Positions 34,701 through 47,509 of a stretch of 64,000 nt of DNA are shown here, piece after piece (the stretch's first letter is position 1; every line of letters begins with the position of its first letter). The position numbers and the translations under genes are program-made. The DNA lies in assembly GCA_036365145.1 (NCBI GenBank), contig JAEOAD010000199.1:1-64000 (forward strand), given 5' to 3'. The notes under the pieces are model-generated. The model searched no databases. It was given only the letters and a program-made list of their open reading frames with translations, and was not told the DNA's origin. The DNA comes from Orientallactaga sibirica (lineage: Eukaryota > Chordata > Mammalia > Rodentia > Dipodidae).

Positions 34701-37700
34701 GTAGTTTGTGTAATCTAACAAAATGAACAACCTGCTAGATTAGCTTCATTTCTAACATGGTTTGTTTAGAAAAAAAAAACACCTTCATATCCGAACACTG
34801 TACTCTGTGGAATAAGCTAGTTCTGTTGTCGGAATGAGTTGCTTAATTATGAAGAGTCTTCAATGCAGCAAGATCAAACTTTCCTAGTTTGTGTAATCTA
34901 ACAAGATGTACAACTTGGTAGAATAACTTCATATCTACCGTAGTATGTTTTGAAAACAAACACTTTAATTCCCAAAAACTGTACTCTGTGAAATAAACTA
35001 GCTCTATTCTCTGAATGAGTTGCTTTCTTACGAAGAGTCTTCAGTGCAGCAAGATCAAACTTTCCTAGTTTCTGTAATCTAACTAGATATACAACTTAGT
35101 AGATTCGCTACATTTCAAAAGAGTTTGTTTAGAAAAGAAAGACCTTCATTCCCGAAGACTGTACTCTGTGAAATAAGTTACTTCTGTTCTCAAAATTAGT
35201 TACTTTCATATAAAGAGTGTTCAGTGCAGCAAGATCAAACTTTCCTAGTTGTTGTATTATAACAAGATTTACAACTTAGTAGATTAGACACATTTCTAAA
35301 GTAGTTTGTTAGAAAGCAAATTCCTTGCCAAACACTGTACTGTGTTCAATAAGCTAGTTCTGTTCTCAGAATGAGTTGCTTTCTTATGAACAGTCTTCAG
35401 TGCAGCAAGATCAAACTTTGCTAGTTTGTGTAATCTATCAAGATGTAAAATTGAGTAGAATAGCTTCATTTCTAACGTAGTTTGCTTTGAAAACAAACAC
35501 CTTCTTTGCCAAACACTGTACTGTGTGAAATAAGCTAGTTCTGTTCTGGGAATGAGTTGCTTTCTTACAAAGAGTCTACAGTTCAGCAAGATCAAAATTT
35601 GCTAGTCTGTCTAATGTAACAGGATGAACAACTTGGTAGATTAGCTTCATATCTAACTTAGTTTTTTAAAAAACAAACATCTTAATTATGCAAGATTGTA
35701 CTGTGTGAAATAAGGTAGTTCTGTCCTTGGAATGAGTTGCTTTCTGACGAAGAGTCTTCAGTGCAGTAAAATCAAACTTTGCTAGTTTGCGTAATCTTAC
35801 AAGATGAACAACTTGGTAAATTAGCTTCATTTCTAACGTAGTTTGTTTAGAAAACAAACACCTTCATTGCTGAAGATTGTACTGTGTGAAATAAGCTACT
35901 TCTGTTGTCGGAATGAGTTGCTTTCTTACGAAGAGTCTTCAGTGCAGCAAGACCAAACTTTCCTAGTTTCTGTAGTCTAACGCGATGTACAACTTAGTAG
36001 ATTAGCTTCGTTTCTAACGTAGTCTGTTTTAAAAACAAACACGTTTATTACCGAAGACTGTACTGTGTCAAATAATCTAGTTCTGCTCTCCGAAAGAGTT
36101 GCTTTCTTATGAAGATTCTTCAGTGCAGTAAGATCAAACTTTGCTAGTTTGTGTAATCTGACAAGATGAACAACTTGCTAGATTAGCTTCATTTCTATCA
36201 TAGTTTGTTTACAAAACACACACCTTCATTGCTGAAGATTGTTCTCTTTGAAATAAGCTAGTTCTGGTCTCAGAATGAGTTGTTTTCTTACGAGGAGTCT
36301 TCAGTGCAGCAAGTTCAAACTTTCCTAGTTTGTATAATCAAATAAGATGAACAACTTCCTAGAATAGCTTCATTTCTAACGAACTTTGTTTAGAAAACAA
36401 ACACCTTCATTACCGAAGATTGTAGTTTGTGAAATAAGCTAGTTCTGTTCTCAAAATGAGTTGCTTTCTTACGAAGAGTCTTGATTGCAGCAATTTCAAA
36501 CTTTCCTGGTTTGTGTAATCAAACAAGATGAACAACTTAGTAGATTACCTTCATTTCTAGCGTAGTTTGTTTAGAATTCAAACACCTTCATTGCCGAACA
36601 CTGTACTGTGTGAAATAAGCCAGTTCTGTTCTCGGAATGAGTTGCTTTCTTACGAAGAGTCTTCAGTGCAGCAAAATCAAACTTTGCTAGTTTGTGTACT
36701 CTCACATGATGTACAACTTAGTAGATTAGCTTCATTTCTAACTTAGTTTGTTTTGAAAACAAACACCTTCATTGCCTAAGACTGTACTCTGTCAAATAGC
36801 TAGTTCTGTTCTCGGAATGAGTTGCTTTCTTACGAATAGTCTTCAGTGCACCAAGTTCAAACTTTCCTAGTTTGTGTAATCAAACAAGATGAACAACTTA
36901 GTAGATTAGCTTCGTTTCTGAAGTAGTTTGTTTAGAACACAAACACCTTCATTGCCGAAGACTGTGCTGTGTCAAATAAGCTAGTTCTGTTCTAGGAATG
37001 AGTTGCTTTCTTATGAAGAGTCTTCAGTGCAGCAAGAGCAAACTTTGCTAGTTTGTCTAATGTACGAGGATGAACAACTTGGTAGATTAGCTTCATTGCT
37101 AACGTAATTTCTTTAATTAGTTTCATTTCTAAGGTAGTTTTTTTGAAAACAAACACATTCATTGCCTAAGACTGTACTGTGTCAAATTGCTAGTTCTGTT
37201 CTCACAATGAGTTGCTTTCTTACAAAGAGTCTTTAGTGCAGCAAGATCAAACTTTCCTAGTTTGTGTAATCTAACACGATGTAGAACTTAGTAGATTCAC
37301 TTCATTTCTAACATAGTTTGTTTAGAAAACAAACACATTCATTGCCGAAGCCTGTACTGTGGGATATAAGCTAGTTCTGTTCTCAGAATGAGTTGCTTTA
37401 TTACGAAGATTCTTCAGTGCAGCAAGATGAAACTTTGATAATTTGTGTAATCTAACGAGATGAACAACATGCTAGAATAGCTTCCTTTCTAACGTAGTTT
37501 GTTTAGAAAACAAACACCTTCATTGCCGAATACTATACTGTGTAAAATAAGCTATTTCTGTTCTTGGAATGAGTTGCTTTCTTAGGAAGAGTCTTAAGTG
37601 CAGCAAGATCAAACTTTGCTAATTTGTGTACTCTAAGAAGATGTACAATTTAGTAGATTAGCTTCGTTTCTAAACTAGTTTGTTTTGAAAAAAACACCTT

Positions 37701-39959
37701 CATTGCCGAAAACTGTGCTGTGTCATATAAGCTAGTTCCGTTCTCAGAATGAGTTGCATTCTTAAGAGGAGTCTTCGGTGCAGTAAGATCAAACTTTGCT
37801 TGTTTCTCTAATCTAACGGGATGAACAACTTGGTAGATTCGTTTCATTTCTACCGTAGTTTGTTTAGAAACCAAACACCTTCATTGGCGAACACTGTACT
37901 GTGTGAAATAAGCTAGTTCTGTTCTCGTTATGAGTTGCTTCTTACGAAGAGTCTTCAGCGCAGCAAGATCAAAGTTTGCCAGTTTGTGTAATCAAACAAG
38001 ATGAACAACTTAGTAGATTAATTTCATTTCTCACGTAGTTTGTTTAGAAAACAAACACCTTCATTGCCGAATACTGTCCTGGGTGAAATAAGCTATTTCA
38101 GTTCTTGGAATGTGCTGCTTTCTTAGGAAGAGTCTTCAGTGTAGCAAGATCAAACTTTGTTAGGTTGTGTAATCTAACAACTAGTACCATTTAGCAGATT
38201 AGCTTCGTTTCTAATATAGTTTGTTTAGAAACCAAACACCTTCACTACCAAAGACTGTACTGTGTAAAATAAGCTTGTTCTGTTCTCGGAATGAGTTGCT
38301 TTCTTATGAAGCGTCTTCAGTGCAGAGAGATCAAACTTTGCTAGTTTGTGTAACCTAACAAGATGTACAACATAGTAGATTAGCTTCATTTCTAACATAG
38401 TTTGTTTTGAAAAGAAACACCTTCATTGCCAAACACTGTACTGCTTGAAATAAGCTTGTTCTGTTCTTGGCTGAGTTGCTTTTTCACGAAGAGTCTTCAG
38501 TACAGCAAGATCAAACGTTGCTAGTTTGTGTAATCTAACAAAATTTACATCATAGTAGATTAGCTTCCTTTCTAACATAGTTTGTTTTGAAAACAAACAC
38601 CTTCATTGCCGAAGACTGTGCTGTGTCAAATCAGCTAATTCTGTTCTCGGAATGAGTTGCTTTCTTATGAAAGTCTTCAGTGCAGACAGATCAAACTTTG
38701 CTAGTTTGTGTAATCCTACAATATGAACAACTTGGTAGATTAGCTTCATTGCTAACGTAGTTTGTTTAGAAAACCAACACATTCATTGCCGAAGATTGTA
38801 CTGTGTGAAATAAGCTAGTTCTGTTCTCGGAATGAGTTGCTTTCTTATGAAGGGTCTTCAGTGGAGCAAGTTCAAACTTTGCTACTTTGTGTAATCAAAC
38901 AAGATGAACAATTTAGTAGATTAGCTGCATTTCTAACGTAGTTTGTTTAGAAAACAAACACCTTCATTGCCGAACACTGTAGTGTGAGAAATAAGCTAGT
39001 TATGACTTGCTTTCTTACCAAGAGTCTTCAGTGCAGTAAGATCAAAGTTTCCTAGTTTGTGTACTCTAACAAGTTATACAACTTAGTAAATTAGCTTCAT
39101 TTCTAACGTAGTTTGGGAAACAAACACCTTCATTGCTGAACACTGTACTGTGTGAAATAAGCTAGTTCTGTTCTCGGTATGAGTTGCTCTCTTATGAAGA
39201 GTCTTCAGTGTGGCAACTTCAAATTTTCCGAGTTTGCGCAATCAGATAAGGTGAACAACTTGGTAGATTAGCTTCATTTTAACATATTTTGTTTAGAAAA
39301 CAAACACCTTCATTGCCGAACACTGTACTGTGTGAAATAAGATAGATCTGTTCTCGGAATTAGTTGCTTTCTTACGAAGAGTCTTCAGTGCAGCAAGATC
39401 AAACATTGCTAGTTTGTGTACTCTAAGAAGATGTACAACTTAGTAGATTAGCTTCATTTCTAACGTAGTTTGTTTAGAAAACAAACACCTTCATTACCGA
39501 ACACTGTACTGTGTGAAATAAGCTAATTCTGTTCTAAGAATGAGTTGCTTTCCTACCAAGCTGGTTGAGTGCACCAAGTTCGAACTTTCCTCGTTTGTTA
39601 ATCTAACAAACTGTACGACTTAGTAGATTCACCTCATTTCTAAAATAGTTTGTTTACAAAACAAACATCTTCATTGCCGAACACTGTCCTGTGTGAGATA
39701 AGCTAGTTCTGTTCTCGGAATGAGTTGCTATCCTACGAACAAGGTTAAGTGCAGCAAGTTCTAACTTTCCTTGTTTGTGTAATCTAACAAGATGTACAAC
39801 TTAGTAGGTTCTTTTCATTTCTAAAGTAGTTTTTTTACAAAACAAATATCTTCATTGCCGAACACTGCTCTGGCTGAAATAAGCTACTTCTGTTCTCGGA
39901 ATGAGTTGCTTTCCTACAAAGAAGGTTGAGTGAAGCAAGTTCAAACTCTGGTAGTTTGT

Positions 39960-42200
39960 GTAATCTAACAAGATATACAACTTAGTAGATTCCCCTCATT
40001 TCTAAAGTAGTTTGTTTAGAAAACAAACGTCTTCCTTGCTGAACACTTACTGTGTGAAATAAGCTAGTTCTGTTCTCGGAATCAATTGCTTTCCTACGAA
40101 CAAGGTTGAGTGCAGCAAGTTCAAAGTTTCCTTGTTTGTTTAATCTGAAAAGATGTACAACTTAGTAGAATCGACCCATTTCTAAAGTAGTTTGTTCAGA
40201 AAACAAACATCTTCATTGCCTAACACTGTATTGTGTGAAATAAGCTAGATCTCTGCTCGGAATGAGTTGCTTTCCTACCAAGAAGGTTCAGTGTAGCAAG
40301 TTCAAACTTCCCTAGTTTGCATAATGTAACAAGATGTGCAACTTAGTAGATTCGCCTCATTTCTAACTAGTTTTTTTTTAGAAAACAAACATCTTCATTG
40401 CCGACCACTGTAGTGTTGAAATAAGCTAGTTCTGTTCTTGGAATGAGTTGCTATCCTACGAAGACGGTTGAGTGTAGCCATTTGAAACTTTCCTGGGTTG
40501 TGTACTATGACAAGATGTACAACTTAGTAGATTCTTTTCATTCCTAAAGTAGTTGTTTTTTAGAAAATAAACATCTTCATTGCCGAACAGTATACTGTGT
40601 GAAATAAGCTTGTTCTACTCTCTGAATGAGTTGCTTTCCTAGGAAGACGATTGAGTGAAGCAAGTTGAAACTTTCCCGGTTTGTGTAATCTAACAAGATG
40701 TACAACTTAGTAGATTCGTTTCATTTCTAAAGTAGTTTGTTTAGAAAACAAACATCTTCATTGCCGAACACTGTACTGTGTGAAATAAGCTAATTCTGTT
40801 CTCGGAATGAGTAGCTTTCCTACCAAGCTGGTTGAGTGCAGCCAGTTGAAACTTTCCCGGTTTATGAAATCTAACAAGATGTACAACTTAGTAGATTCTT
40901 TTCATGCCTAAAGTAGTTTGTTTAGAAAACAAACATCTTCATTGCCGAACACAGTATTTTTTGAAATATGCTATTTCTGCTCTTCGAATGAGTTGCTTTC
41001 CTACGAAGACGTTTGAGTGCAGAAAGTTGAAACTTTCCTGGTTTGTGAAATCTATCAAGATGTACAACTTAGTAGATTCTTTTCATTTCTAAAGTAGTTT
41101 GTTTAGAAAACAAACATCTTCATTGCCGAACACTGTACTGTGTGAAATAAGCTAGTTCTGTCCATGGAATGACTTGCTTACCTACGAAGACGGTTCAGTG
41201 CAGCAAGTTGAAACTTTCCTGGTTGGTGCAATCTGACAAGATGTACAACTTAGTAGATTCGCCTCATTTCTAAAGTAGTTTTTTGAAATTAAACATCTTT
41301 ATTGCCAAACAGCGTACTGTGTGAAATAACCCGGTTCTGTTTTCGGAATGAGTTCTTTCCTACAAACAAGGTTGAGTGCAGCAAGTTCAACCTTTCCTGG
41401 TTTGTGTAACCTAACAAGATGTACAACTTAGTCAATTCCCCTCATTTCTAAAGTAGTTTGTTTCGAAAACAAACACCTTGATTGCTGAACGCTATACTGT
41501 GTGAAATAAGCTAGTTCTGTTCTTGGAATCAGTTGCTTTCCTGCGAACAAGGTTGAGTGCAGCAAGTTCAAACTTTCCTTGTTGGTGTAATCTAAAAAGA
41601 TGTACAACTTAGTAGATTCACCTCATTTCTAAAGTAGTTTGTTCAGAAAACAAACATCTCCATTGCCGTACTCTGTATTGCGTGAAATAAGCTAGATCTG
41701 TACTCGGAATGAGTTGCTTTCCTAACAAGAAGGTTCAGTGTAGCAAGTTCAAACTCTCCTAGTTTGTGTAATGTAACAAGATGTGCAACTTAGTAGATTC
41801 GCCTCATTAAGAACTAGTCTGTTTAGAAAACAAACATCTTCATTGCCGACCACTGTAGTGTTGAAATAAGCTGGTTCTGTTCTCAGAATGAGTTGATATC
41901 CTACGAAGACGGTTGAGTGCAGCAATTTGAATCTTTCCTGGGTTGTGTACTATGAGAAGATGTACAACTTAGTAGATTCTTTTCATTCCTAAAGTAGTTT
42001 GTTTAGGAAATGAACATATTCATTGCCAAACACTATACTGTGTGAAATAAGTATGTTCTGCTCTCTGAATGAGTTGCTTTCCTAGGAAGATGGCTGAGTG
42101 AAGCAAGTTGAAACTTTCCCAGTTTGTGAAATCTAACAAGATGTACAACTTAGTAGATTCTTTTCATGCCTAAAGTAGTTTGTTTAGAAAACAAACATCT
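39960..42200. repeat. 8-monomer higher-order repeat in type B, two copies
   Basis: Private variants recur at +1,445 bp (8 x about 181): ccgaccactgtagtgttgaa at 40,401 and 41,846. Neighbours recur in the same order: aagaaggttcagtgtagcaa, atgtaacaagatgtgcaact, gttgtgtactatga, cctaggaaga followed by gagtgaagcaagttgaaact. The second copy appears to have lost one monomer after about 42,120, where gtttgtgaaatctaac and gattcttttcatgcctaaag rejoin. Confidence 0.85.
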
Positions 42201-43479
42201 TCATTGCCGACCACTGTAATGTGTGAAATAAGCTAGATCTGTTCTCGGAATGAATTGCTCTCTGACGAAGAAGGTTGAGTGCAACAAGTTCAAACTTTCC
42301 TAGATTGTGTGATCTAAGAAGATGTACAACTTACTACATTCGACTCATTTCTAAAGTAGTTTGTTTAGAAAACAAACATCTTCATTGTCAGACTCTGTAC
42401 TGTGTGAAATAAGGTAGAGCTGTTCTCAGAATGAGTTGCTTTCCTACGAACAAGGTTGCGTGCAGCAAGTTCAAGCTTATCTTGTCTGTGTAATCTAAGA
42501 AGATGTACAACTTAGTAGATTCGCTTCATTTCTAAACTAGTTTGTTTAGAAAACAAACATCTTCATTGCCTAACACTATATTGTGTGAAATAAGCTAGAT
42601 CTCTTCTCGGAATGAGTTGCTTTCCTACTAAAAAAAGTTGAGTGCAGCAATTTCAAACTTTCCTCGTTTGTGTAATCTAACAAGATGTACAACTTAGTAG
42701 ATTCACTTCATTTCTAAAGTACTTTGTTTCGAAAACAAACATCTTCATTGCCAAACACTGTACTGTGTGAAATAAGCTAATCCTGTTCTCGGAATGAGTT
42801 GCTTATTACAAAGACGGTTGATTGCAGCAAGTTCAAATTCTCCTGGGTTGTGCAAATTGACGATATATACAACTAAGTAGATTCTTTCCATCCCTGAAGT
42901 ATGTCATTTAGAAAATGAGCATCTTCATCTTCATTTAGAAAAAACAAACACTGTACTGTACTGTGTGAAATAAGCTAGTTCTGTTTTCAGAATGAGTTGC
43001 TATCCTACGACCAAGGTTGAGTGAAGCAAGTTCAACCTTTCCTAATTTGTGGAATCTAACAAGATGTACAACTTAGTAGATTTGCCTTTTTCATTTCTAA
43101 AGTAGTTAGTTTAGAAAACAAACATCTTCATTGATTAACAGTGTACTGTGTGAAATAAGGTAGACCTGTTCTCGGAATGAGTTGCTTTCCTACGAAAAAG
43201 TTGACTGCAGCAAGTTCCAACTTTTCTTGTCTGTGTAATGTAACAAGATGTACAACTTAGTAGATTCTCCTCATTTCTAAAGTAGTTTTTTACAAAACAA
43301 ACATCTTCATTGCCGAACACAGTACTGTGTGAAATAAGCTAGTTCTGTTCTCAGAATCAGTTGCTTTCCTAAGAACAAGGTTGAGTGCAGCAAGTTCAAA
43401 CTTTCCTTGTTTCTGTAATCTTAAAAGATGTACAACTTAGTAGATTCGCCTCATTTCTAAAGTAGTTTGTTTAGAAAAT

Positions 43480-45170
43480 AAACATCTTCATTGCCGTGCA
43501 CTGTACTGTGTGAAATAAGCTAGATCTCGAAATGAGTTGCTTTCCTATGAAGAAGGATGAGTGCAGCAAGTTCAAACTTTCCTAATTTGTGTACTTTAAC
43601 AAGATGTACAACTTAGTAGATTCGCCTCATTTCTAAAGTAGTTTGTTTAGAAAACAAACATCTTCATTGCAGAAAATTGTACTGTGTGAAATAAGCTAGT
43701 TCTCTTCTAGGAATGAGTTGCTTTCCTACGAAGAAGGTTGAATGCACCAAGGTCAAACTTTCCTAGTTTGTGTAATCTAACAAGGTGTACAACTTAGTAG
43801 AATCCCTTCACTTCTAGGGTAGTTTGTTCAGAAAACTGTACTGTGTGAACTAAGCTAGTTCTCTTCTCCGAGTGAGAAGCTTTTCTACGAAGAAGATTAA
43901 GTTCAGCAAGTTCAAACTTTCCTTCTTTGTGCAATCTAAGAAGATGTACAACTTAGTAGATTCTTTTCCTTTCTAAAGTAGTTTGTTTAGAAAACAAATA
44001 TCTTCATTGCCGAACATTGTACTGGGTGAAATAAACTAATTCTCTTCTCGGAATGAGTTCGTTTCCTACGAAGACGGTTGAGTGCAGCAAGTTGAAACTT
44101 TATTGGGTTGTGTAATCTGACAAGATATACAACTTAGTAGATTCTTTTCATTCAGAAAGTAGTTTGTTTATAAAATAAACATCTTCATTGCCTAACACTG
44201 TACTGTGTGAAATAAGCTTGTTCTGCTCTCCGAATGAGTTGCTTTCCTAGAATGACGGTTGAGTGCAGGAAGTTGAAACTTTCCTGGTTTGTGTAACCTA
44301 ACAAGATGCACAACTTAGTATATTCGTTTCATTTCTAAAGTAGTTTTTTTAGAAAACAAACATCTTCAATGCCCAACAAAGTTTTGTGTGAAATACGCAA
44401 GTTCTGCTATTCCAATGAGTTCCTTTCCTACGAAGACGCTTGAGTGCAGCAAGGTGAAACTTTCTTGGTTTGTGAAATCTAACGAGATGTACAACTTAGT
44501 AGATTCTTTTCATTTCTAAAGTAGTTTGTTTAGAAAACAAATACTTCATTGCTGAAGACTGTACTGTGTGAAATATGCTAGTTCTGCTCTTCGAATGAGT
44601 TGCTTTCCTATGAAGACTGTTGAGTGCAGCAAGTAGATTCGCTTCATTTCTAAAGTAGTTTGTTTAGAAAACAAACATCTTCATTGCCCAACACTTCACT
44701 TTGTGAAATAAGCTAGTTCTGTTTTCTGAATGACTTGCTTTCTTACGAAAAAGGTTGAGTGGAGAAAGTTCAAGCTTTTCTACTTTGTGTAATCTAACAA
44801 GATGTACAACTTAGTAGATTAGCCTGATTTCTAAAGTAGTTTTTTTAGAAAACAAACATCTTCATTGCCAAGCACTGTACTGTGTGAAATAAGCTAGATC
44901 TCGAAATGAGTTGCTTTCCTACGAAGAAGGATGAGTGCAGCAAGTTCAAACTTTCCTAGTTTGTGTAATTTAACAAGATGTACAACTTAGTAGATTTGCC
45001 TCATTTCTAAAGTAGTTTGTTTAGAAAACAAACATCTTCATTGCAGAAAACTGTACTGTGTGAAATAAGCTAGTTCTCTTCTTGGAATGAGTTGCTTTCC
45101 TACAAAGAAGGTTGAATGCACCAAGTTCAAACTTTCCTAGTTTGTGTAATCTAACAAGATGTACAACTTA
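43480..45170. repeat. 8-monomer higher-order repeat in type B, second pair
   Basis: tagatctcgaaatgagttgc occurs at 43,521 and 44,895, followed in both by aaggatgagtgcagcaagtt and then gttgaatgcaccaag. The offset of 1,374 equals 8 x 181 minus 74. The two internal deletions near 43,838 (about 27 bp) and 44,632 (about 46 bp) account for that. Confidence 0.82.
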
Positions 45171-47509
45171 GTAGATTCCCCTCATTTCTAAGGTAGTTTG
45201 TTTAGAAAACAAACATCTTCATTTCCGAACACTGTACTGTGTGAAATAAGGTAGATCTGATCTCGGAATGAGTTGCTTTCCTACGAAAAAGGTTAACTGC
45301 AACAAGTTCAAACTTTTCTTGTCTGTGTAATCTAACAAATTGTACAATTTAGTAAATTCCCCTCATTTCTAAAGTAGTTTGTTGAGAATACAAACAACTT
45401 CATTGTCGAACACTGTATTGTGTGAAATAAGCTAGATCTGTTCTCGGAATGAGTTGCTTTCCTACAAACAAGGTTGAGTGCAGCAAGTTCAAACTTTCCT
45501 AGTTTGTGTAATGTCACAAGATGTACAACTTAGTAGATTCCCCTGATTTCTAAAGTAGTTTGTTTAGAAAACAAACATCTTCATTGCCGAACACTGTACT
45601 GTGTTAAATAAGCTATATCTGTTCTCTGAATGAGTTGCCTTCTAACAAAAAAGGCAGAATGCAGCAAGGTCAAAGTTTCCTCGTTTGTGTAGTGTAACAA
45701 GATGTACAAATTAGTCAATTCTCCTCATTTATAAAGTAGTTTGTTTAGAAAACAAACTTCTTCCTTGCCGACCACTGTACTGTGTGAAATAAGCTAGTTT
45801 GGTTCTTGAAATTAATTGCTTTCCTACGAACAAGGTTAAGTGCAGCAAGTTCAAACTTTCCTTTTTTTCTGTAATCTAACAAGATGTACAACTTAGCAGA
45901 TTCTTTTCATTTCTAAAGTAGTTTGTTTAGAAAACAAATATCTTCATTGCCTAACACTGTACTGTGTGAAATAAGCTAATTCTGTTCTCGGAATGAGTTG
46001 CTTTCCTACAAAGACGGTTGAGTGCAACAAGTTGAAAGGTTCCTGGGTTGTGTAATATGACAAGATGTACAACTGAGTAGATTCTCTTCATTTCTAAAGT
46101 AGTTTGTTGACAAAACAAACATCTTCATTGCTGAAAACTGTGCTGTGTGAAATAACGTAGATCTGTTGTCGGAATGAGTTGCTTTCCTACTAACAAGGTT
46201 CAGTGCAGCAAGTTCAAACTTTTCTTCTTTGTGTAGTCTAACAAGATATACAACTCATTAGATTCACATCATTTCTAAAGTATTTTGTTTAGAAAACAAA
46301 AATCTTCATTGCACAACACTGTACTGTGTGAAATAAGATAGTTCTGTACTCAGAATGACTTGCTTTCCTATGAAGACGGTTTAGTGAAGCAAGTTGAAAC
46401 TGTCCTGGTTTGTGTAACGTCACAAGATGTACAACTTAGTAGATTGTTTTCATTTCTAAAGTACTTTGTTTAGAAAACCAACATCTTCATTGCTGACCAC
46501 TGTACTGGGTGAAATAAGGTAGCTCTGTTCTCAGAATGAGTTGCTTTCCTACGAAATAGGTTGAATTCAGAAAATTCAAACTTTGCTAGTTTTTGAAATG
46601 TAACAAGATATACAACTTAGTAGAGTCACCTCAATTCTAAAGTAATTTGTTTAGAAAAGAAACATCTTCGTTGCCGAACACTGTATTTTGTGAAATAAGC
46701 TAGATCTGTTCTCGGAATGAGTTGCTGTCCTATGAAGAAGCAAGTTCAATCTTTCCTAGTTTGTGTACTCTAACAAGATGTACAACTTAGCTGATTCGCT
46801 TCATTTCTAAAGTAGTTTGTTTAGAAAAGAAACATCTTCATTGCTTAACACTGTATTTTGTGAAATAATCTAGATGTGTTCTCGGAATGATTTGCTTTCA
46901 TAAGAAGGTTGAGTGCAACAAGTTCAAACTTTCCTACCTTGTGTAATCTTACAAGATGTACAACTTAGTAGATTCGCCTCATTTCTGAAGTAGTTTGTTT
47001 AGAAAACAAACATCTTCATTGCCGAACACTGTATTGTGTGAAATAAGCTACATCTGTTCTCGGAATGAGTTGCTTTCCTATGAATAAGGTTGAGTCCAGC
47101 AAGTTCAAACTTTCCTAGTTTGTGTAATGTAACAAGATGTACAACTTAGTAGATTGGCCTCATTTCTAAAGTAGTTTGTTTAGAAAACAAACATCTTCAT
47201 TGTCAGACTCCGTACTGTGTGAGATAAGGTAGAGCTGTTCTCAGAATGAGTTGCTTTCCTATGAACAAGGTTGAGTGCAGCAAGTTCAAGCTTATCTTGT
47301 CTGTGTATTCTAAGAAGATGTACAACTTAGTAGATTCGCTTCATTTCTACACTATTTTGTTTAGAAAACAAACATCTTTATTGCCTAACACTATATTGTG
47401 TGAAATAAGCTAGATCTCTTCTCCGAATGAGTTGCTTTCCTACGAAAAAGTTGAGTGCAGCAAGTTCAAACTTTCCTCGTTTGTGTAATCTAACAAGATG
47501 TACAACATA

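Larger units (their letters stand above)
20107..39545. repeat. Satellite type A region, left
   Basis: Monomers share gattagcttcatttctaacg, aacaccttcatt, tttcttacgaagagtcttca. Position-linked variants recur: aagttcaaactttcctag goes with gtgtaatcaaac and gatgaacaacttag, whereas aagatcaaactttgctag goes with gtgtaatctaac. Shortened or aberrant monomers occur at about 23,235-23,290 and 37,090-37,140. Confidence 0.9.
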
